Shown: positions 15,719 through 25,351 of the stretch, one piece after another
Position numbering within the stretch: the first letter of the stretch is position 1
How the letters are laid out: each line of letters begins with the position of its first letter
Made by a program: the position numbers and the translations under genes
Source of the DNA: Chloroflexota bacterium
GTDB taxonomy: Bacteria; Chloroflexota; Anaerolineae; Anaerolineales; Anaerolineaceae
Reading direction: 5' to 3'
Length of the DNA stretch: 44,967 nucleotides
Assembly (NCBI GenBank): GCA_029265085.1
Contig: JAJUJY010000016.1
Span: forward strand, 1-44,967
Notes under the pieces: model-generated
Database searches by the model: none
The model's input: the letters and a program-made list of their open reading frames with translations, nothing else
What the model was told of the DNA's origin: nothing

Positions 15719-17479
15719 ATGCTAACAGAACTGCACATTGAGAATTTCGCCATCATCGATCAACTGAACCTGGCTTTTAAACCCGGCCTGACCACCTTTA
15801 CCGGTGAAACCGGCGCGGGCAAATCGATCATTCTGGATGCGATTGTTGCTTTGTTGGGCGGGCGTGCGGACCCTACGCTGATCCGCAGCGGGGCGGATAA
15901 GGCGGTGGTGGAAGCGATTTTCGCTATTCCGGAAGCCAACCGGCAGGCTGTGCAGGAACTTTTGGAACGAGAAGATTTATGGGAAGATGACCAGACGGTG
16001 CAGGTCTTCCGTGAAGTCCGGCTGGCCGGACGCAATGCGGCCAGGATTAATGGGCGCAGTGTCAATCTGGGCCTGCTGCGCGAGCTGGGTGAATACCTGG
16101 TCGATATTCACGGACAGTCAGAACATCTTTCCTTGTTGAATGTGCGCCAGCACCTCTCCTTGTTGGACCAGTTTGCGTTGAGTGAGGAACTGTTATCCGC
16201 TTACCGTGAAACCTACCGTGAATGGAAACAGGTGCAGGCGGAATTGTTGAATTTGCGCCGCCAGGAGCAAGATGCTGCCCGCAAAATGGATTTGTTGAAT
16301 TACCAGATTCAAGAAATCGATGGGGCGCGGCTGGTGATCGGCGAAGAGGAAGAACTGCGCCGGGAGCGCAACCGCCTGGCCAATGCAGAAAATCTGGCCG
16401 GGTATGCTCAACAGTCGATTACCTTGCTGGATGAAGGGGATGCTGAAACCCCGGCTGTGAGTGACTTGTTTGGGCAGGTTGTTGAAGCGCTCGCCTCGTT
16501 AAGCCGGATCGACCCTCAACAGGCGGCGATGAGTGAACTGGCGGAATCGTTGGCGGAATCGATGAGCGATCTTTCACGGGATTTGCGCGATTACCTGGAA
16601 GGTATTGAATATAATCCGCGCCGCCTGGAGCAGGTGGAAGAGCGGCTGGACTTAATTCAACGCTTGAAGCGAAAATATGGGGCAACGATTGATGCTGTTT
16701 TGGAATACGGCAAACAAATCCGTGCTGAACTGGATACCATTGCCAATTCCGCCGAACGAATTGAAGAACTGGAAGCCAAAACGAGCCTTTTGTTGGTGAA
16801 ATTAGCCGATCATGGCAGCCGCTTATCTGTGCACCGCCGGAAAGCCGCAGAGGTTTTGGGCAAAGCAGTGGAAACCGAACTGGCCGACTTAAAAATGGCC
16901 GGTGCGCGTTTTTCGGTCAGCATGGAATACCGCCCAGACCCGGCTGGTGTGAAACTGCCGGACGGGCAAAAGGTCTCTTTTGATGAACGCGGATTGGACC
17001 AGGTGGAATTTTTGATCGCACCAAACCCTGGCGAAGGGTTGAAACCGCTGGTGAAGATTGCCTCCGGAGGCGAAACATCGCGCCTGATGCTGGCTTTGAA
17101 AAAAGTATTAACCGAAGCAGACTCAATTCCCACCCTGATTTTTGATGAAATTGATACCGGCATCAGCGGGCCGGTGGGAACCATGGTGGGTGAAAAGCTT
17201 TGGCACCTGGCGCGGAAACATCAGGTGCTGTGTGTGACGCATTTGCCGCAGCTGGCCGCATTTGGCGATCAGCATTATCGGGTGCGTAAGCAAGTGGCGG
17301 ATGGAAGAACGTCAACGCAGGTTGATTTGATGGGTGATGAAGACCGGGCGCAGGAATTGGCTTTGATGTTGGGCGGAATCAGCCAGGCCAATTTAACAGC
17401 TGCTCAAGAAGCCATTGGGACGGCCAGGTTAAAAACCCAGGTTGTGTTGGAAAAAAACAGAGTTGACAGCAGCGGATAA
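15719..17479 (+). CDS. recN: DNA repair protein RecN
   Basis: This 586-residue SMC-like ATPase has the N-terminal Walker A GETGAGKSIILDA (29-41), long coiled coils through the middle, and a C-terminal half with the ABC signature IASGGETSRLMLALK, Walker B LIFDEIDTGISG and CVTHLPQLAAFGDQH. RecN acts early in double-strand-break repair. The start MLTELHIENF is the family start; an upstream ATG would add 13 unrelated residues. Length and motif order are normal. Confidence 0.97.
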   Translation: MLTELHIENFAIIDQLNLAFKPGLTTFTGETGAGKSIILDAIVALLGGRADPTLIRSGADKAVVEAIFAIPEANRQAVQELLEREDLWEDDQTVQVFREVRLAGRNAARINGRSVNLGLLRELGEYLVDIHGQSEHLSLLNVRQHLSLLDQFALSEELLSAYRETYREWKQVQAELLNLRRQEQDAARKMDLLNYQIQEIDGARLVIGEEEELRRERNRLANAENLAGYAQQSITLLDEGDAETPAVSDLFGQVVEALASLSRIDPQQAAMSELAESLAESMSDLSRDLRDYLEGIEYNPRRLEQVEERLDLIQRLKRKYGATIDAVLEYGKQIRAELDTIANSAERIEELEAKTSLLLVKLADHGSRLSVHRRKAAEVLGKAVETELADLKMAGARFSVSMEYRPDPAGVKLPDGQKVSFDERGLDQVEFLIAPNPGEGLKPLVKIASGGETSRLMLALKKVLTEADSIPTLIFDEIDTGISGPVGTMVGEKLWHLARKHQVLCVTHLPQLAAFGDQHYRVRKQVADGRTSTQVDLMGDEDRAQELALMLGGISQANLTAAQEAIGTARLKTQVVLEKNRVDSSG

Positions 17480-17491
17480 TTCGGTTATTTT
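17463..17491 (+). promoter_or_regulatory. Predicted promoter of the BTAD/AAA regulator
   Basis: A perfect -35 TTGACA (17463-17468) is followed after 17 bp by TATTTT (17486-17491). It overlaps the last codons of recN and would give a leader of about 36 nt containing the AGGGGG ribosome site of the next gene. Confidence 0.5.
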
Positions 17492-17533
17492 AATGATGGG
17501 AATGAATAATTCTTTGTATTATTAGGGGGTAAT

Positions 17534-20500
17534 ATGCAGGCAAAGGTACCAAAACTCCGGATACTGGTTCTAGGGACACCGGGAATATTTGAAGAAAATC
17601 AACCATATCGAATTGAACGCCGGCTTTTGCGGGCGTTACTTTTCTATTTGGCCTGCCAGGATGAACCAGTCAGCCGGGCAGACTTAATGCTCATGTTCTG
17701 GCCGGATCAAACAGAAGAAGAGGCGCGCACCCGGCTGCGCGAAGCTCTTTCCAGGCTGCGCAGAGAATTGCCGGAATCGACCATGCTGGGAACCGACAAC
17801 GACCTGGTGTGGCTGGATCGTGAACATGTTTACGTCGATTTTCAGGAATATTCTATTCTGGTTAATCAGATTCGCCCTTACACACAGCGCAGGGCAACTC
17901 ATCCGCTGCCCGAATCGGTGTACCAACAGGCACTTAAAGCGGTGAATTTGTGGCGTTCTCCTCGTTTTCTGTCCGGGGCGAATGTACCTTCCACCCAAAA
18001 TTTTGATGATTGGATCATCTACATGGATGGAGTTTTGGCGACGGAACGCCAAAACCTGATTGAACTGCTTGCTGATCACTGTGGATTGTCGGGTGACCTG
18101 GAGACGGGTGTCTATTGGGTGCGCAAAGCGATTGAAGCCGATGAATATAACCTGGATCTGTATTATCGGGCAATCTCCTGGCTGCGCGAGTTAGGCCGGC
18201 GCAGCGAAGCCCTGGCCTATTGCCAGAAAGCGCGCGCAATCATCCATGACCAACCCTTAGGTGCCGTTCCGCCTGCTCTGATAGCGCTGTGCGAACAAAT
18301 TCAGCGGGATATGACCATGCCGGTTCCTCCCCCGCCCTCACCCTGGTACCGCTCGATTGGTTTGCAGGTACCGTTTGTTGGGCGAGAGGAATTGTTAAAG
18401 AATTTAAAAATTGCCTTACAACTTGGCGGCACCCAATTGATTTTTGGTGAGGCCGGCTCCGGGAAAAGCCGCCTGGTGTATGAACTGTACCAGTCCTTAG
18501 CCCCTGCCCCGCGCATTTTAATGGCAGGCGGGCATTTCCATGACCAGAATGTGCCCTATGCGCCATTAATTGATTTGCTGCGCCATTCGGTGCTGCCGGA
18601 AGAATGGCAAAAATTAGATACCGTTTGGGTGAACCAACTGGCCGTATTGCTGCCTGAATTAGAGCATATTCGTCCCGGCACAACCCCCTCGTATGAATAT
18701 ATGGGCGAGGAATTGCGCCACCTTTACGGTGAAGCAGTATTCAACCTGTTTTCCCAAATGGCAAATCATCAGCGTATCTTGTTTTTCCTGGATGATGCGC
18801 AGTGGTGCGATGCTGATACATTTGATGTGCTGGCGTATTTGTTGGACCATAAGTTTTTTGAAATGCACGGCCTGTTGGTGATTGCAGCCCGTCCGGAAGA
18901 ATCCAATCCAGCCCTGGAGCATTTCCTTTCCAGCAGCCAGGGAGTCTGGATGGTTCACCAGATTCCTCTGTCTCTATTGGATCGAGAGGAAGTTGGGGAA
19001 CTGACCCGTTATGTGTTGGGAGCCAACGTTCAGGATGCGTTTGTGGATCGAATCGCTCGTGATACAGGAGGTAATCCATTTTTCTTGTTGGAAACGCTGC
19101 GGTCTTTATTGGATCAATCATTTGATCCTGAAAATTACCAGAATCTGGATAAGCTTCCCCTGTCCAGTAATATTCATTCACTGGTCCGAGACCGGCTGCG
19201 GTTGGTTTCTGCAAATAGCCAGAATGTGTTGGTGACCGCGGGTGTAGTTGGAAATTCGTTTACCGCGGATTTACTCCAGGCTGCCACACAATTGGATTTA
19301 TCTCAGGTTGTTTCAGCTTTAGAAGAAATGGAAAGGGTGCGGATTATCCGCCCGAATGGGCGTGTCAATGCACCCGGTGAGTATGAATTTATCCATGATA
19401 AAGTTCGCGAAGTGATGATCCTGGAACTAAGCCAGGCGCGCAGCCAGTTGATTCATCTCAAGGTCGCCAAAGCCCTGGAAGAACGCGCCGGGAATTTACA
19501 GCAGCAGTCCTCGGTGATTGCCCGCCATTACGAACAGGCTGGAGAATTCGTGTCTGCCTTCCAGCATTGGGTGAAGGCTGGGCAGTATGCCCGGCAGATT
19601 TTTGCTATTTCAGAGGCTGCCGCGGCATTTAAACAGGCGGAAGCGTTATTACCGAAGACCAATCACTTATTGGATGATCTATCGATTTATCAGTTGTATA
19701 CAGAGTGGGCTTATATGGCCTATGACCAGTTTGATGCAGCTCAGGCGGAGAGAATTTATGCAGCCTTGCAGCGGATTGGCGAGCAGCGTTATTCATCCTT
19801 GTTAATGGGCAGCGCAATGAGTGGTCTGGCCAGAGTCGCGGGGATGCGTTCTCAGGCAGAGCAGGGCTTACGTTATCTGGAGAATGCAATTGCTTATTTG
19901 GAAAAAGCGGGCCATACCTTTGAGATGATGGAGGCCTATAACCGGCGAGGTGTGTTTTATAGCATATTAAACCGGTTTGAAGAAGCGATTCAAGACCATC
20001 AAAAAGTAGTGGCGTTAGGCGCACAATTCACAGAAACGAATATCCAAAAAGCCCTTGCGTATGCCTATTATCAATTGGCGGTGGTCAATTTGTTGAAGGG
20101 CTGGCCAGAAAGAGCCTTGCCCTTTGCGGAGCAGTCTTTGCTGCTTAGCCGCTTACTGTACCAATCGGGTTATAAGGCAAGGGCATTATTGGTCATTGGT
20201 AATTGCCATTTTTATATGGGACGTTACACAGAAGCGGAAAAATATTTCGATGAAGCCATCCAATTGGGTGATGAAATTCAAAGCTGGCGGCTTTCCGGGC
20301 ATAGCCATGTTCAGCGCGGGCATCTTAAGGTTGGCCGGGGTGAACTGGACGCTGCCTATCAGGATTTTGAAATTGCACGTCTGAAGGCAGAACAGCACGC
20401 GAACGCACCATTAATGACAGAGGCCTTTACGCTCCTGGGGGATATTTATCGCATCATAGAGGATTTTCAATCCAGTTTGCAGGCTTACCAGATGGGGGCG

Positions 20501-21061
20501 AATACAAAGAGTGACGCGATAAATCCGCGGCTCCTGAATGAAACCCGGCTGGCTTATATGCTTGGCCGGAATGGACAGGTGCAAGAGGGACTGATGCTGA
20601 ATCAGAAGGTGATTGACCATTCTTTGCCGGTCGATTTGGGATTGGTTCACATTACGGCACAAATGATCCAGGCTGTGCTGCTACACATGAATCACCAGGA
20701 TGATGAGGCGCTGCACCTGGCGGATCAATTAGAGCAGGAGAGTAAAGCACGCAAATTTAGCACAATCATGCTGCGCCCCTTGTGGCTGCGCGGCTCGATT
20801 GCGCTGCGCCGTGGGGAGTTATCTCGGGCAATCCAGTTTGGCTCTGAAATCATTCGTATTGGCGAGCAAGGTGAAAATCCCTGGGTCGTTTTGTGCGGCC
20901 TGCGCATGGTCTTAACTGCTCAACAGCAGCTTGGCCAGGTTGACTCAAAATTAACACAAGGGTTAGCGAAAATCCTTCACCAGATAACTGTGCAGCATCC
21001 GGCTCTGCGGAATTCTTTTGACCATTTTAAAACGAATTTTGACCAATTTGTCGGAAATTGA
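17534..21061 (+). CDS. Large BTAD/SARP-type regulator with AAA ATPase and TPR repeats
   Basis: This 1175-residue protein has three blocks. Residues about 8-105 form an OmpR-like winged helix of the SARP type (LLRALLFYLACQDEPVSRADLMLMFW), followed by a BTAD helical domain (about 108-260). A proline-rich hinge (PPPPSP, 264-270) leads to an ATPase block with Walker A GEAGSGKSRL (305-314) and Walker B FFLDDAQWCDADTF. The rest (about 660-1175) is tandem helical repeats of TPR type. Such STAND-like regulators use nucleotide binding to switch oligomeric state and activate transcription in response to a ligand. AGGGGG lies before the ATG. Targets are unknown; there is no obvious adjacent biosynthetic cluster. 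Confidence 0.88.
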   Translation: MQAKVPKLRILVLGTPGIFEENQPYRIERRLLRALLFYLACQDEPVSRADLMLMFWPDQTEEEARTRLREALSRLRRELPESTMLGTDNDLVWLDREHVYVDFQEYSILVNQIRPYTQRRATHPLPESVYQQALKAVNLWRSPRFLSGANVPSTQNFDDWIIYMDGVLATERQNLIELLADHCGLSGDLETGVYWVRKAIEADEYNLDLYYRAISWLRELGRRSEALAYCQKARAIIHDQPLGAVPPALIALCEQIQRDMTMPVPPPPSPWYRSIGLQVPFVGREELLKNLKIALQLGGTQLIFGEAGSGKSRLVYELYQSLAPAPRILMAGGHFHDQNVPYAPLIDLLRHSVLPEEWQKLDTVWVNQLAVLLPELEHIRPGTTPSYEYMGEELRHLYGEAVFNLFSQMANHQRILFFLDDAQWCDADTFDVLAYLLDHKFFEMHGLLVIAARPEESNPALEHFLSSSQGVWMVHQIPLSLLDREEVGELTRYVLGANVQDAFVDRIARDTGGNPFFLLETLRSLLDQSFDPENYQNLDKLPLSSNIHSLVRDRLRLVSANSQNVLVTAGVVGNSFTADLLQAATQLDLSQVVSALEEMERVRIIRPNGRVNAPGEYEFIHDKVREVMILELSQARSQLIHLKVAKALEERAGNLQQQSSVIARHYEQAGEFVSAFQHWVKAGQYARQIFAISEAAAAFKQAEALLPKTNHLLDDLSIYQLYTEWAYMAYDQFDAAQAERIYAALQRIGEQRYSSLLMGSAMSGLARVAGMRSQAEQGLRYLENAIAYLEKAGHTFEMMEAYNRRGVFYSILNRFEEAIQDHQKVVALGAQFTETNIQKALAYAYYQLAVVNLLKGWPERALPFAEQSLLLSRLLYQSGYKARALLVIGNCHFYMGRYTEAEKYFDEAIQLGDEIQSWRLSGHSHVQRGHLKVGRGELDAAYQDFEIARLKAEQHANAPLMTEAFTLLGDIYRIIEDFQSSLQAYQMGANTKSDAINPRLLNETRLAYMLGRNGQVQEGLMLNQKVIDHSLPVDLGLVHITAQMIQAVLLHMNHQDDEALHLADQLEQESKARKFSTIMLRPLWLRGSIALRRGELSRAIQFGSEIIRIGEQGENPWVVLCGLRMVLTAQQQLGQVDSKLTQGLAKILHQITVQHPALRNSFDHFKTNFDQFVGN

Positions 21062-21132
21062 GGATTTGTCCACGTTTTGGCAACGGTCGTAATGTATAAA
21101 TAAACCGTAATGAAATATACATTGCAGATCGG

Positions 21133-21202
21133 GTGAGGGAACTAGGGAGCCCTCGCAGGAAGGTCGGTAGTGACTGGGGAAATCACTGGCGACCTTTTTT
21201 AT
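21133..21202 (+). terminator. Two-hairpin terminator or small structured RNA
   Basis: After about 70 bases of AT-rich sequence behind the regulator gene come two hairpins. The first pairs GAGGG (21135-21139) with CCCTC. The second is long: AAGGTCG with CGACCTT (21160-21166 and 21190-21196) enclosing a near-perfect GTAGTGA/TCACTGG stem, then TTTTTT. The second is a good Rho-independent terminator. The first hairpin and TATAAA/TATACA elements at 21095 and 21116 leave open an independent short RNA of about 75 nt. I match it to no RNA family. Terminator confident, ncRNA speculative. Confidence 0.7.
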
Positions 21203-21217
21203 TTAACCCGGCACAAG

Positions 21218-23641
21218 TCAGTCCGTGTCTAAATGAGCAACGGTCACGCCCTCGCCGCCCTCTTTTTCCTGGCCTGTTTCATGGCGGGAAACAAATTCAG
21301 AGCGTGAGAGTGCCTCGCGGATTACCTGGCGCAGCCTCCCGGTGCCTTTGCCGTGAATGATGCGCACGAACGGCATCCCTGCCAGGTACGCTGACTCGAG
21401 GTAGCGATCCAGCACATCCAGCGCGTCTTCGGCTCGCTGGCCGCGCAGGTCCAACTCCATGCCTGGAGAAGCGGCAAAAACCGTTGAGCGCGAGCTTCCA
21501 GCGGCGGAACCGCTGCTTTGACTGGAGGATGCGCTTTGTTTTTTTGCGGGAACTTCTTCCACAATGGGTTCAGATTTCCCTGGCCGGGTAATATCGTTTA
21601 ACCGGGCGCGGATGCGCAGGTTGCCCATTTGCACTTCCACTTCGCTTTCGCTGATGGCAGCCACGACCCCATCCATTTTGAGCGATTGAACGTGTACTTT
21701 ATCGCCAAGTTTGAGCGCGCGCGGTGCGGCGGCAGGAGTGGATTGCCGTTCCACGGGTGCTTGCAGTTTTTCTTGCAAGTTTTCCACTTTTTCCTGCATT
21801 GGTTTAAGCGCATCCAGCGGTTGGTGCGCGCGTGCCAGTGCTTTGCGCAGATCGTCCAGTTCAGCTCGCAGTTCATCCACTTCCTGTGCCTGTTCAGTGC
21901 GAGCTTTCTCTAAGATGGATTGGCGCTCGTCCTCAATTTTTTCCAGTTTTGCGGCCAGTTCAGCGCGGAGTTTTTCCGCCTGGTAATTGGCGCGGTCGGC
22001 TGCACCGCGTGCTTTGCGAGCCAGGTCGCGCTGGCGGTGAATTTCGTCCAGCAAATCTTCAGCGCGCAGGTCGGTGGGGTCAAGCATACCGCGGGCGGCC
22101 TCGATGATCGTTTTATCCAACCCCAGGCGGTTCACAATTGCCAGCGCATTGGACCGCCCTGGCAGGCCAATCGTCAGGTGATAGGTTGGGCGCAGGGTGC
22201 GCAGATCAAACTCCATACTGGCGTTGACGACCCCTGGCGTGGCATGTGCAAAGGCTTTTAATTCGGGGTAATGGGTAGCGATCAGGCTGGTGATGCGTTT
22301 TTCCACCAGGTGGGACAGAATCGCCCGGGCCAGTGCGGAGCCTTCTTGCGGATCGGTGCCTGCGCCCAGCTCGTCAAACAAGACCAGGCAGTGTGCATCT
22401 GCGCGGCGTAAAATGCGCACGATATTGGTAATATGCCCGGAGAAGGTGGACAACGATTGTTCAATCGATTGTTCATCGCCGATATCGGCGTAAATGTCTT
22501 TAAAAATGCTCAATGCTGATCCCGATTGTGCGGGTATATGCAGCCCGGATTGGGCCATTAATGCCAGCAGCCCAACCGTTTTGAGCGTGACGGTTTTTCC
22601 GCCTGTGTTGGGGCCGGTAATGACCAGCGCGTAGGTCTGCTCATCCAGGTTAACATCGATCGCCACAACGGTTTCCGGGTCGAGCAGCGGGTGGCGGGCA
22701 TGGTACAACTGAATGGTGCTGCCAGGGTGCTTCTGGTCTTTGGCCACTTTCTTAAAAGGCAGGAGAACCGGCTCGTTGGCGCGTAAATCATCGGCGTATT
22801 TGGCGCACATCAATGCCAGGTCAATCTCGGCCAGGCCTTCCACCAGTGTTTTAATCAGCGGACTGTAATTGCCCACCTGGTTTGAAATTTCACTTAAAAT
22901 CCGGCGTTCTTCATCTCGTTCGGCAAGCTGCAGCTCCTGGTACTGGTTGTTCAGTTCAACCGCGATGAGCGGTTCAATGAACAGCGTTGCCCCCGAAGAA
23001 GATTGGTCGTGCACAATCGCGCGGATGCGCCCTTTTGACTCGGCGCGCAGTGGTATGACATAACGCCCATTGCGCTGGGTGATCAGGGATTCCTGCAGGT
23101 GCGGCTGATTCTTTGGATCGTTCAGCAGTTTGGTCAGTTTGGAAAGCAGCCGCTCATGGGCAATTTTGATTTCAGAGCGAATGGACCCGAGTTTTGGAGA
23201 AGCCGAATCTAAAACCTCACCCCGTTCGGAAATCGCCCGCGAGATGGTTTCAATTACCCCTGGCGGCGGCGGCAGTTTTTGTGCCGTGATAAACAGGTGC
23301 GGGTATTCCGCCTCTTTCTTTTCAAAGGTGCGGTACAGCTCGCGAGAAGCGATCAGAGTGTTTTTGATTTCCTGCAGCTCACTGCCGGTCAACACCCCGC
23401 CGCGCCCAGCCCGGTCCGCCAGATCGCGCACATCGCGCGCACCGCCAATCCCCACCTCAGACTTGACACTGAGCAGACGGCGCGCTTCGGTGGTAGCAGC
23501 CAGCCGGTTCAAAGCTTCTGTGAGATCGGTGGTTGGGCGCACTTGCAGCGCCAGTTCGGCTGAAGCACGAAAATCTGCATAGCTTGCCAGCCGTTCCAGT
23601 ATTTTGGGGTATTCGAGCGTGGTTAATGATTTATGGTCCAT
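21218..23641 (-). CDS. mutS2: Endonuclease MutS2 (MutS-like ATPase with Smr domain)
   Basis: This 807-residue protein is a complete MutS2: N-terminal helical domain from LEYPKILERLASYA, HDQSSSGATLFIEP clamp region (211-224), ATPase with Walker A GPNTGGKT (343-350), QSIEQSLSTFSGHI and Walker B LVLFDELGAGTDP, a long coiled coil (about 530-640), a KOW-like segment (LGDKVHV), a serine-rich linker (about 700-720), and the C-terminal Smr domain with LDLRGQRAEDALD and RIIHGKGTGRLR. MutS2 suppresses recombination and, in Bacillus, rescues collided ribosomes. Convergent with the regulator gene. Confidence 0.97.
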   Translation of the reverse strand: MDHKSLTTLEYPKILERLASYADFRASAELALQVRPTTDLTEALNRLAATTEARRLLSVKSEVGIGGARDVRDLADRAGRGGVLTGSELQEIKNTLIASRELYRTFEKKEAEYPHLFITAQKLPPPPGVIETISRAISERGEVLDSASPKLGSIRSEIKIAHERLLSKLTKLLNDPKNQPHLQESLITQRNGRYVIPLRAESKGRIRAIVHDQSSSGATLFIEPLIAVELNNQYQELQLAERDEERRILSEISNQVGNYSPLIKTLVEGLAEIDLALMCAKYADDLRANEPVLLPFKKVAKDQKHPGSTIQLYHARHPLLDPETVVAIDVNLDEQTYALVITGPNTGGKTVTLKTVGLLALMAQSGLHIPAQSGSALSIFKDIYADIGDEQSIEQSLSTFSGHITNIVRILRRADAHCLVLFDELGAGTDPQEGSALARAILSHLVEKRITSLIATHYPELKAFAHATPGVVNASMEFDLRTLRPTYHLTIGLPGRSNALAIVNRLGLDKTIIEAARGMLDPTDLRAEDLLDEIHRQRDLARKARGAADRANYQAEKLRAELAAKLEKIEDERQSILEKARTEQAQEVDELRAELDDLRKALARAHQPLDALKPMQEKVENLQEKLQAPVERQSTPAAAPRALKLGDKVHVQSLKMDGVVAAISESEVEVQMGNLRIRARLNDITRPGKSEPIVEEVPAKKQSASSSQSSGSAAGSSRSTVFAASPGMELDLRGQRAEDALDVLDRYLESAYLAGMPFVRIIHGKGTGRLRQVIREALSRSEFVSRHETGQEKEGGEGVTVAHLDTD

Positions 23642-23889
23642 ACCGTAAAAAAGTTTACCATAAGTTAATTAGTATGGGGGTAAGTAATTTTCAGGAGAAG
23701 TGATTGATAATGCTGTTTTTTTATCCTATCGAAATGAAAAAGTGGTTATGTTAATTTGCATTACAATAATATACAACAACCTTGATTCCAACGCGTACTA
23801 AAATGTATGGATTGCAATAAAATGGGCTTATTGGCCGAAATTTGAAATAATCTTTTTGTGTGCCTGTGCTAAACAGCAAGGAATGTTTT

Positions 23890-24588
23890 ATGTCCATGCC
23901 ATACCATGACAAGGTAGATCCCTGGTCAAGCCATTCGATGATTTATCAATGGGTACAGGGGAAACCTGCCGGAACAAAAATATTAGATGTGGGTACGGCA
24001 TCTGGCACTCTTGGCAGATTATGTAAACATAAAGATTTTTATTTGGTTGGGATTGAGCCAAATTCAGATTGGGCAGCACTTGCAGCTCCTTATTATTCAT
24101 TAATGATCCAGTCTGCTTTGGATCAAGTGGATAACAGCCAATTAAGCGATTTTGATCTGGTCATTTTGGCTGATGTACTAGAGCACATGGTTGATCCACA
24201 AGCTGCCCTTACCCGAATGGTGAATCTGCTTCCAGATGCTGCGGAATTTATATTATCGGTTCCTAATATTGCTAATTTATGGATACGGCTTAATTTATTA
24301 TTGGGCCGATTTGAATATACGGATCGAGGTATTCTTGACCGAACGCACTTACGCTTTTTTACATTAGCAGCATTGAAGAGAATGATTAACCTTTCTGGTT
24401 TGCAAGTATGTGAAATCAAATCTACCCCTATTCCGCTAAACTTGCTTAATCCCTGGTTTGAAAATACTTTCTTTGGAAAATGGGTGTTTAAGTTATTTTC
24501 GAAATTTTCTCAAGGTATCCCGACATTAATGGGATATCAATTTGTCATCCTGGCAAGAAAACGAGGTAACAAGGGTAAATGGGACTAA
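23890..24588 (+). CDS. Class I SAM-dependent methyltransferase
   Basis: This 232-residue protein has the Rossmann methyltransferase motif I ILDVGTASGTLGRL (about 31-44), an acidic residue at the end of strand 2 (VGIEPN), and DLVILADVLEHMVDP as motif IV. The set resembles Methyltransf_23 enzymes in surface-polysaccharide clusters. AAGGA before ATG 23890 decides the start; a GTG ten codons earlier has no ribosome site. It overlaps the following glycosyltransferase gene by 10 bases, so the two are coupled. Codon use is more AT-rich than in the genes to the left. The 250-bp gap upstream holds no convincing promoter. Confidence 0.85.
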   Translation: MSMPYHDKVDPWSSHSMIYQWVQGKPAGTKILDVGTASGTLGRLCKHKDFYLVGIEPNSDWAALAAPYYSLMIQSALDQVDNSQLSDFDLVILADVLEHMVDPQAALTRMVNLLPDAAEFILSVPNIANLWIRLNLLLGRFEYTDRGILDRTHLRFFTLAALKRMINLSGLQVCEIKSTPIPLNLLNPWFENTFFGKWVFKLFSKFSQGIPTLMGYQFVILARKRGNKGKWD

Positions 24589-25337
24589 CCAACGCGAAGA
24601 TATACATTGTTCTTCCTGCATATAATGCTGAAAAGACCCTCAAATCTACCCTGGATGAAATTCCAGAAAATTTTCGAGAGAATATTATTTTGGTTGATGA
24701 TGCATCCAAAGATAATACAGTTGAGCTTGCTCAAAGTCTGGGTTTGAACGTGTTTGCCCATCCTGTTAATAAAGGTTATGGTGCAAATCAAAAAACATGC
24801 TACAAAAATGCATTGCAGATGGGCGCGGATATTGTTGTTATGCTGCATCCTGATCATCAGTATGATGCCCGGATTATCCCGGATATGGTTTACCCTATTA
24901 TTCGCGGTGAGGCAGATGCGGTTTTTGGTTCACGTATGCTGGGAGGGTATCCATTAGAAGGGGGTATGCCGTATTATAAATATTTTTCAAACATCGTTTT
25001 AACTGCATTCGCCAATATCATTTTTCGGCGTTATTTAACGGAAATTCATTCTGGTTTTCGTGCCTACTCGCGCAAATATTTAGAAACGGTCCGTTTTGAA
25101 GAAAACAGCGATGATTTTGTGTTTGATACAGAAATTATTGCACAGGGCATGGCGTGCGGATTGTTTTTTAGAGAAGTTCCCATCGTTACGCGATATTTTC
25201 CGGAGGCGTCTTCGATTAATTTCCCTCGTAGTGTGAAATACGGTTTTGGTGTTTTAGGAACATTGATTCGGTACAATCTACACCGTGTTGGAATTGTGAA
25301 ATCAAAATTATTTACACCCAAAGAAAAATCAAGATAA
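24579..25337 (+). CDS. GT2 family glycosyltransferase (polyprenyl-phosphate sugar transferase type)
   Basis: This 252-residue protein has the GT-A features VLPAYNAEKTL (8-18), VDDASKDNT (about 34-42), NKGYGAN, and HPDHQYD in the place of the DxD metal site. It resembles DPM1-like polyprenyl-phosphate glycosyltransferases, which charge a lipid carrier with a sugar for use outside the membrane. No C-terminal membrane helices are present. It overlaps the methyltransferase gene and is followed by a polytopic protein; the several GT-C-like membrane proteins in the window could be users of lipid-linked sugars. That link is inference. Confidence 0.9.
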   Translation: MGLTNAKIYIVLPAYNAEKTLKSTLDEIPENFRENIILVDDASKDNTVELAQSLGLNVFAHPVNKGYGANQKTCYKNALQMGADIVVMLHPDHQYDARIIPDMVYPIIRGEADAVFGSRMLGGYPLEGGMPYYKYFSNIVLTAFANIIFRRYLTEIHSGFRAYSRKYLETVRFEENSDDFVFDTEIIAQGMACGLFFREVPIVTRYFPEASSINFPRSVKYGFGVLGTLIRYNLHRVGIVKSKLFTPKEKSR

Positions 25338-25351
25338 CTTGAAATAATAGT

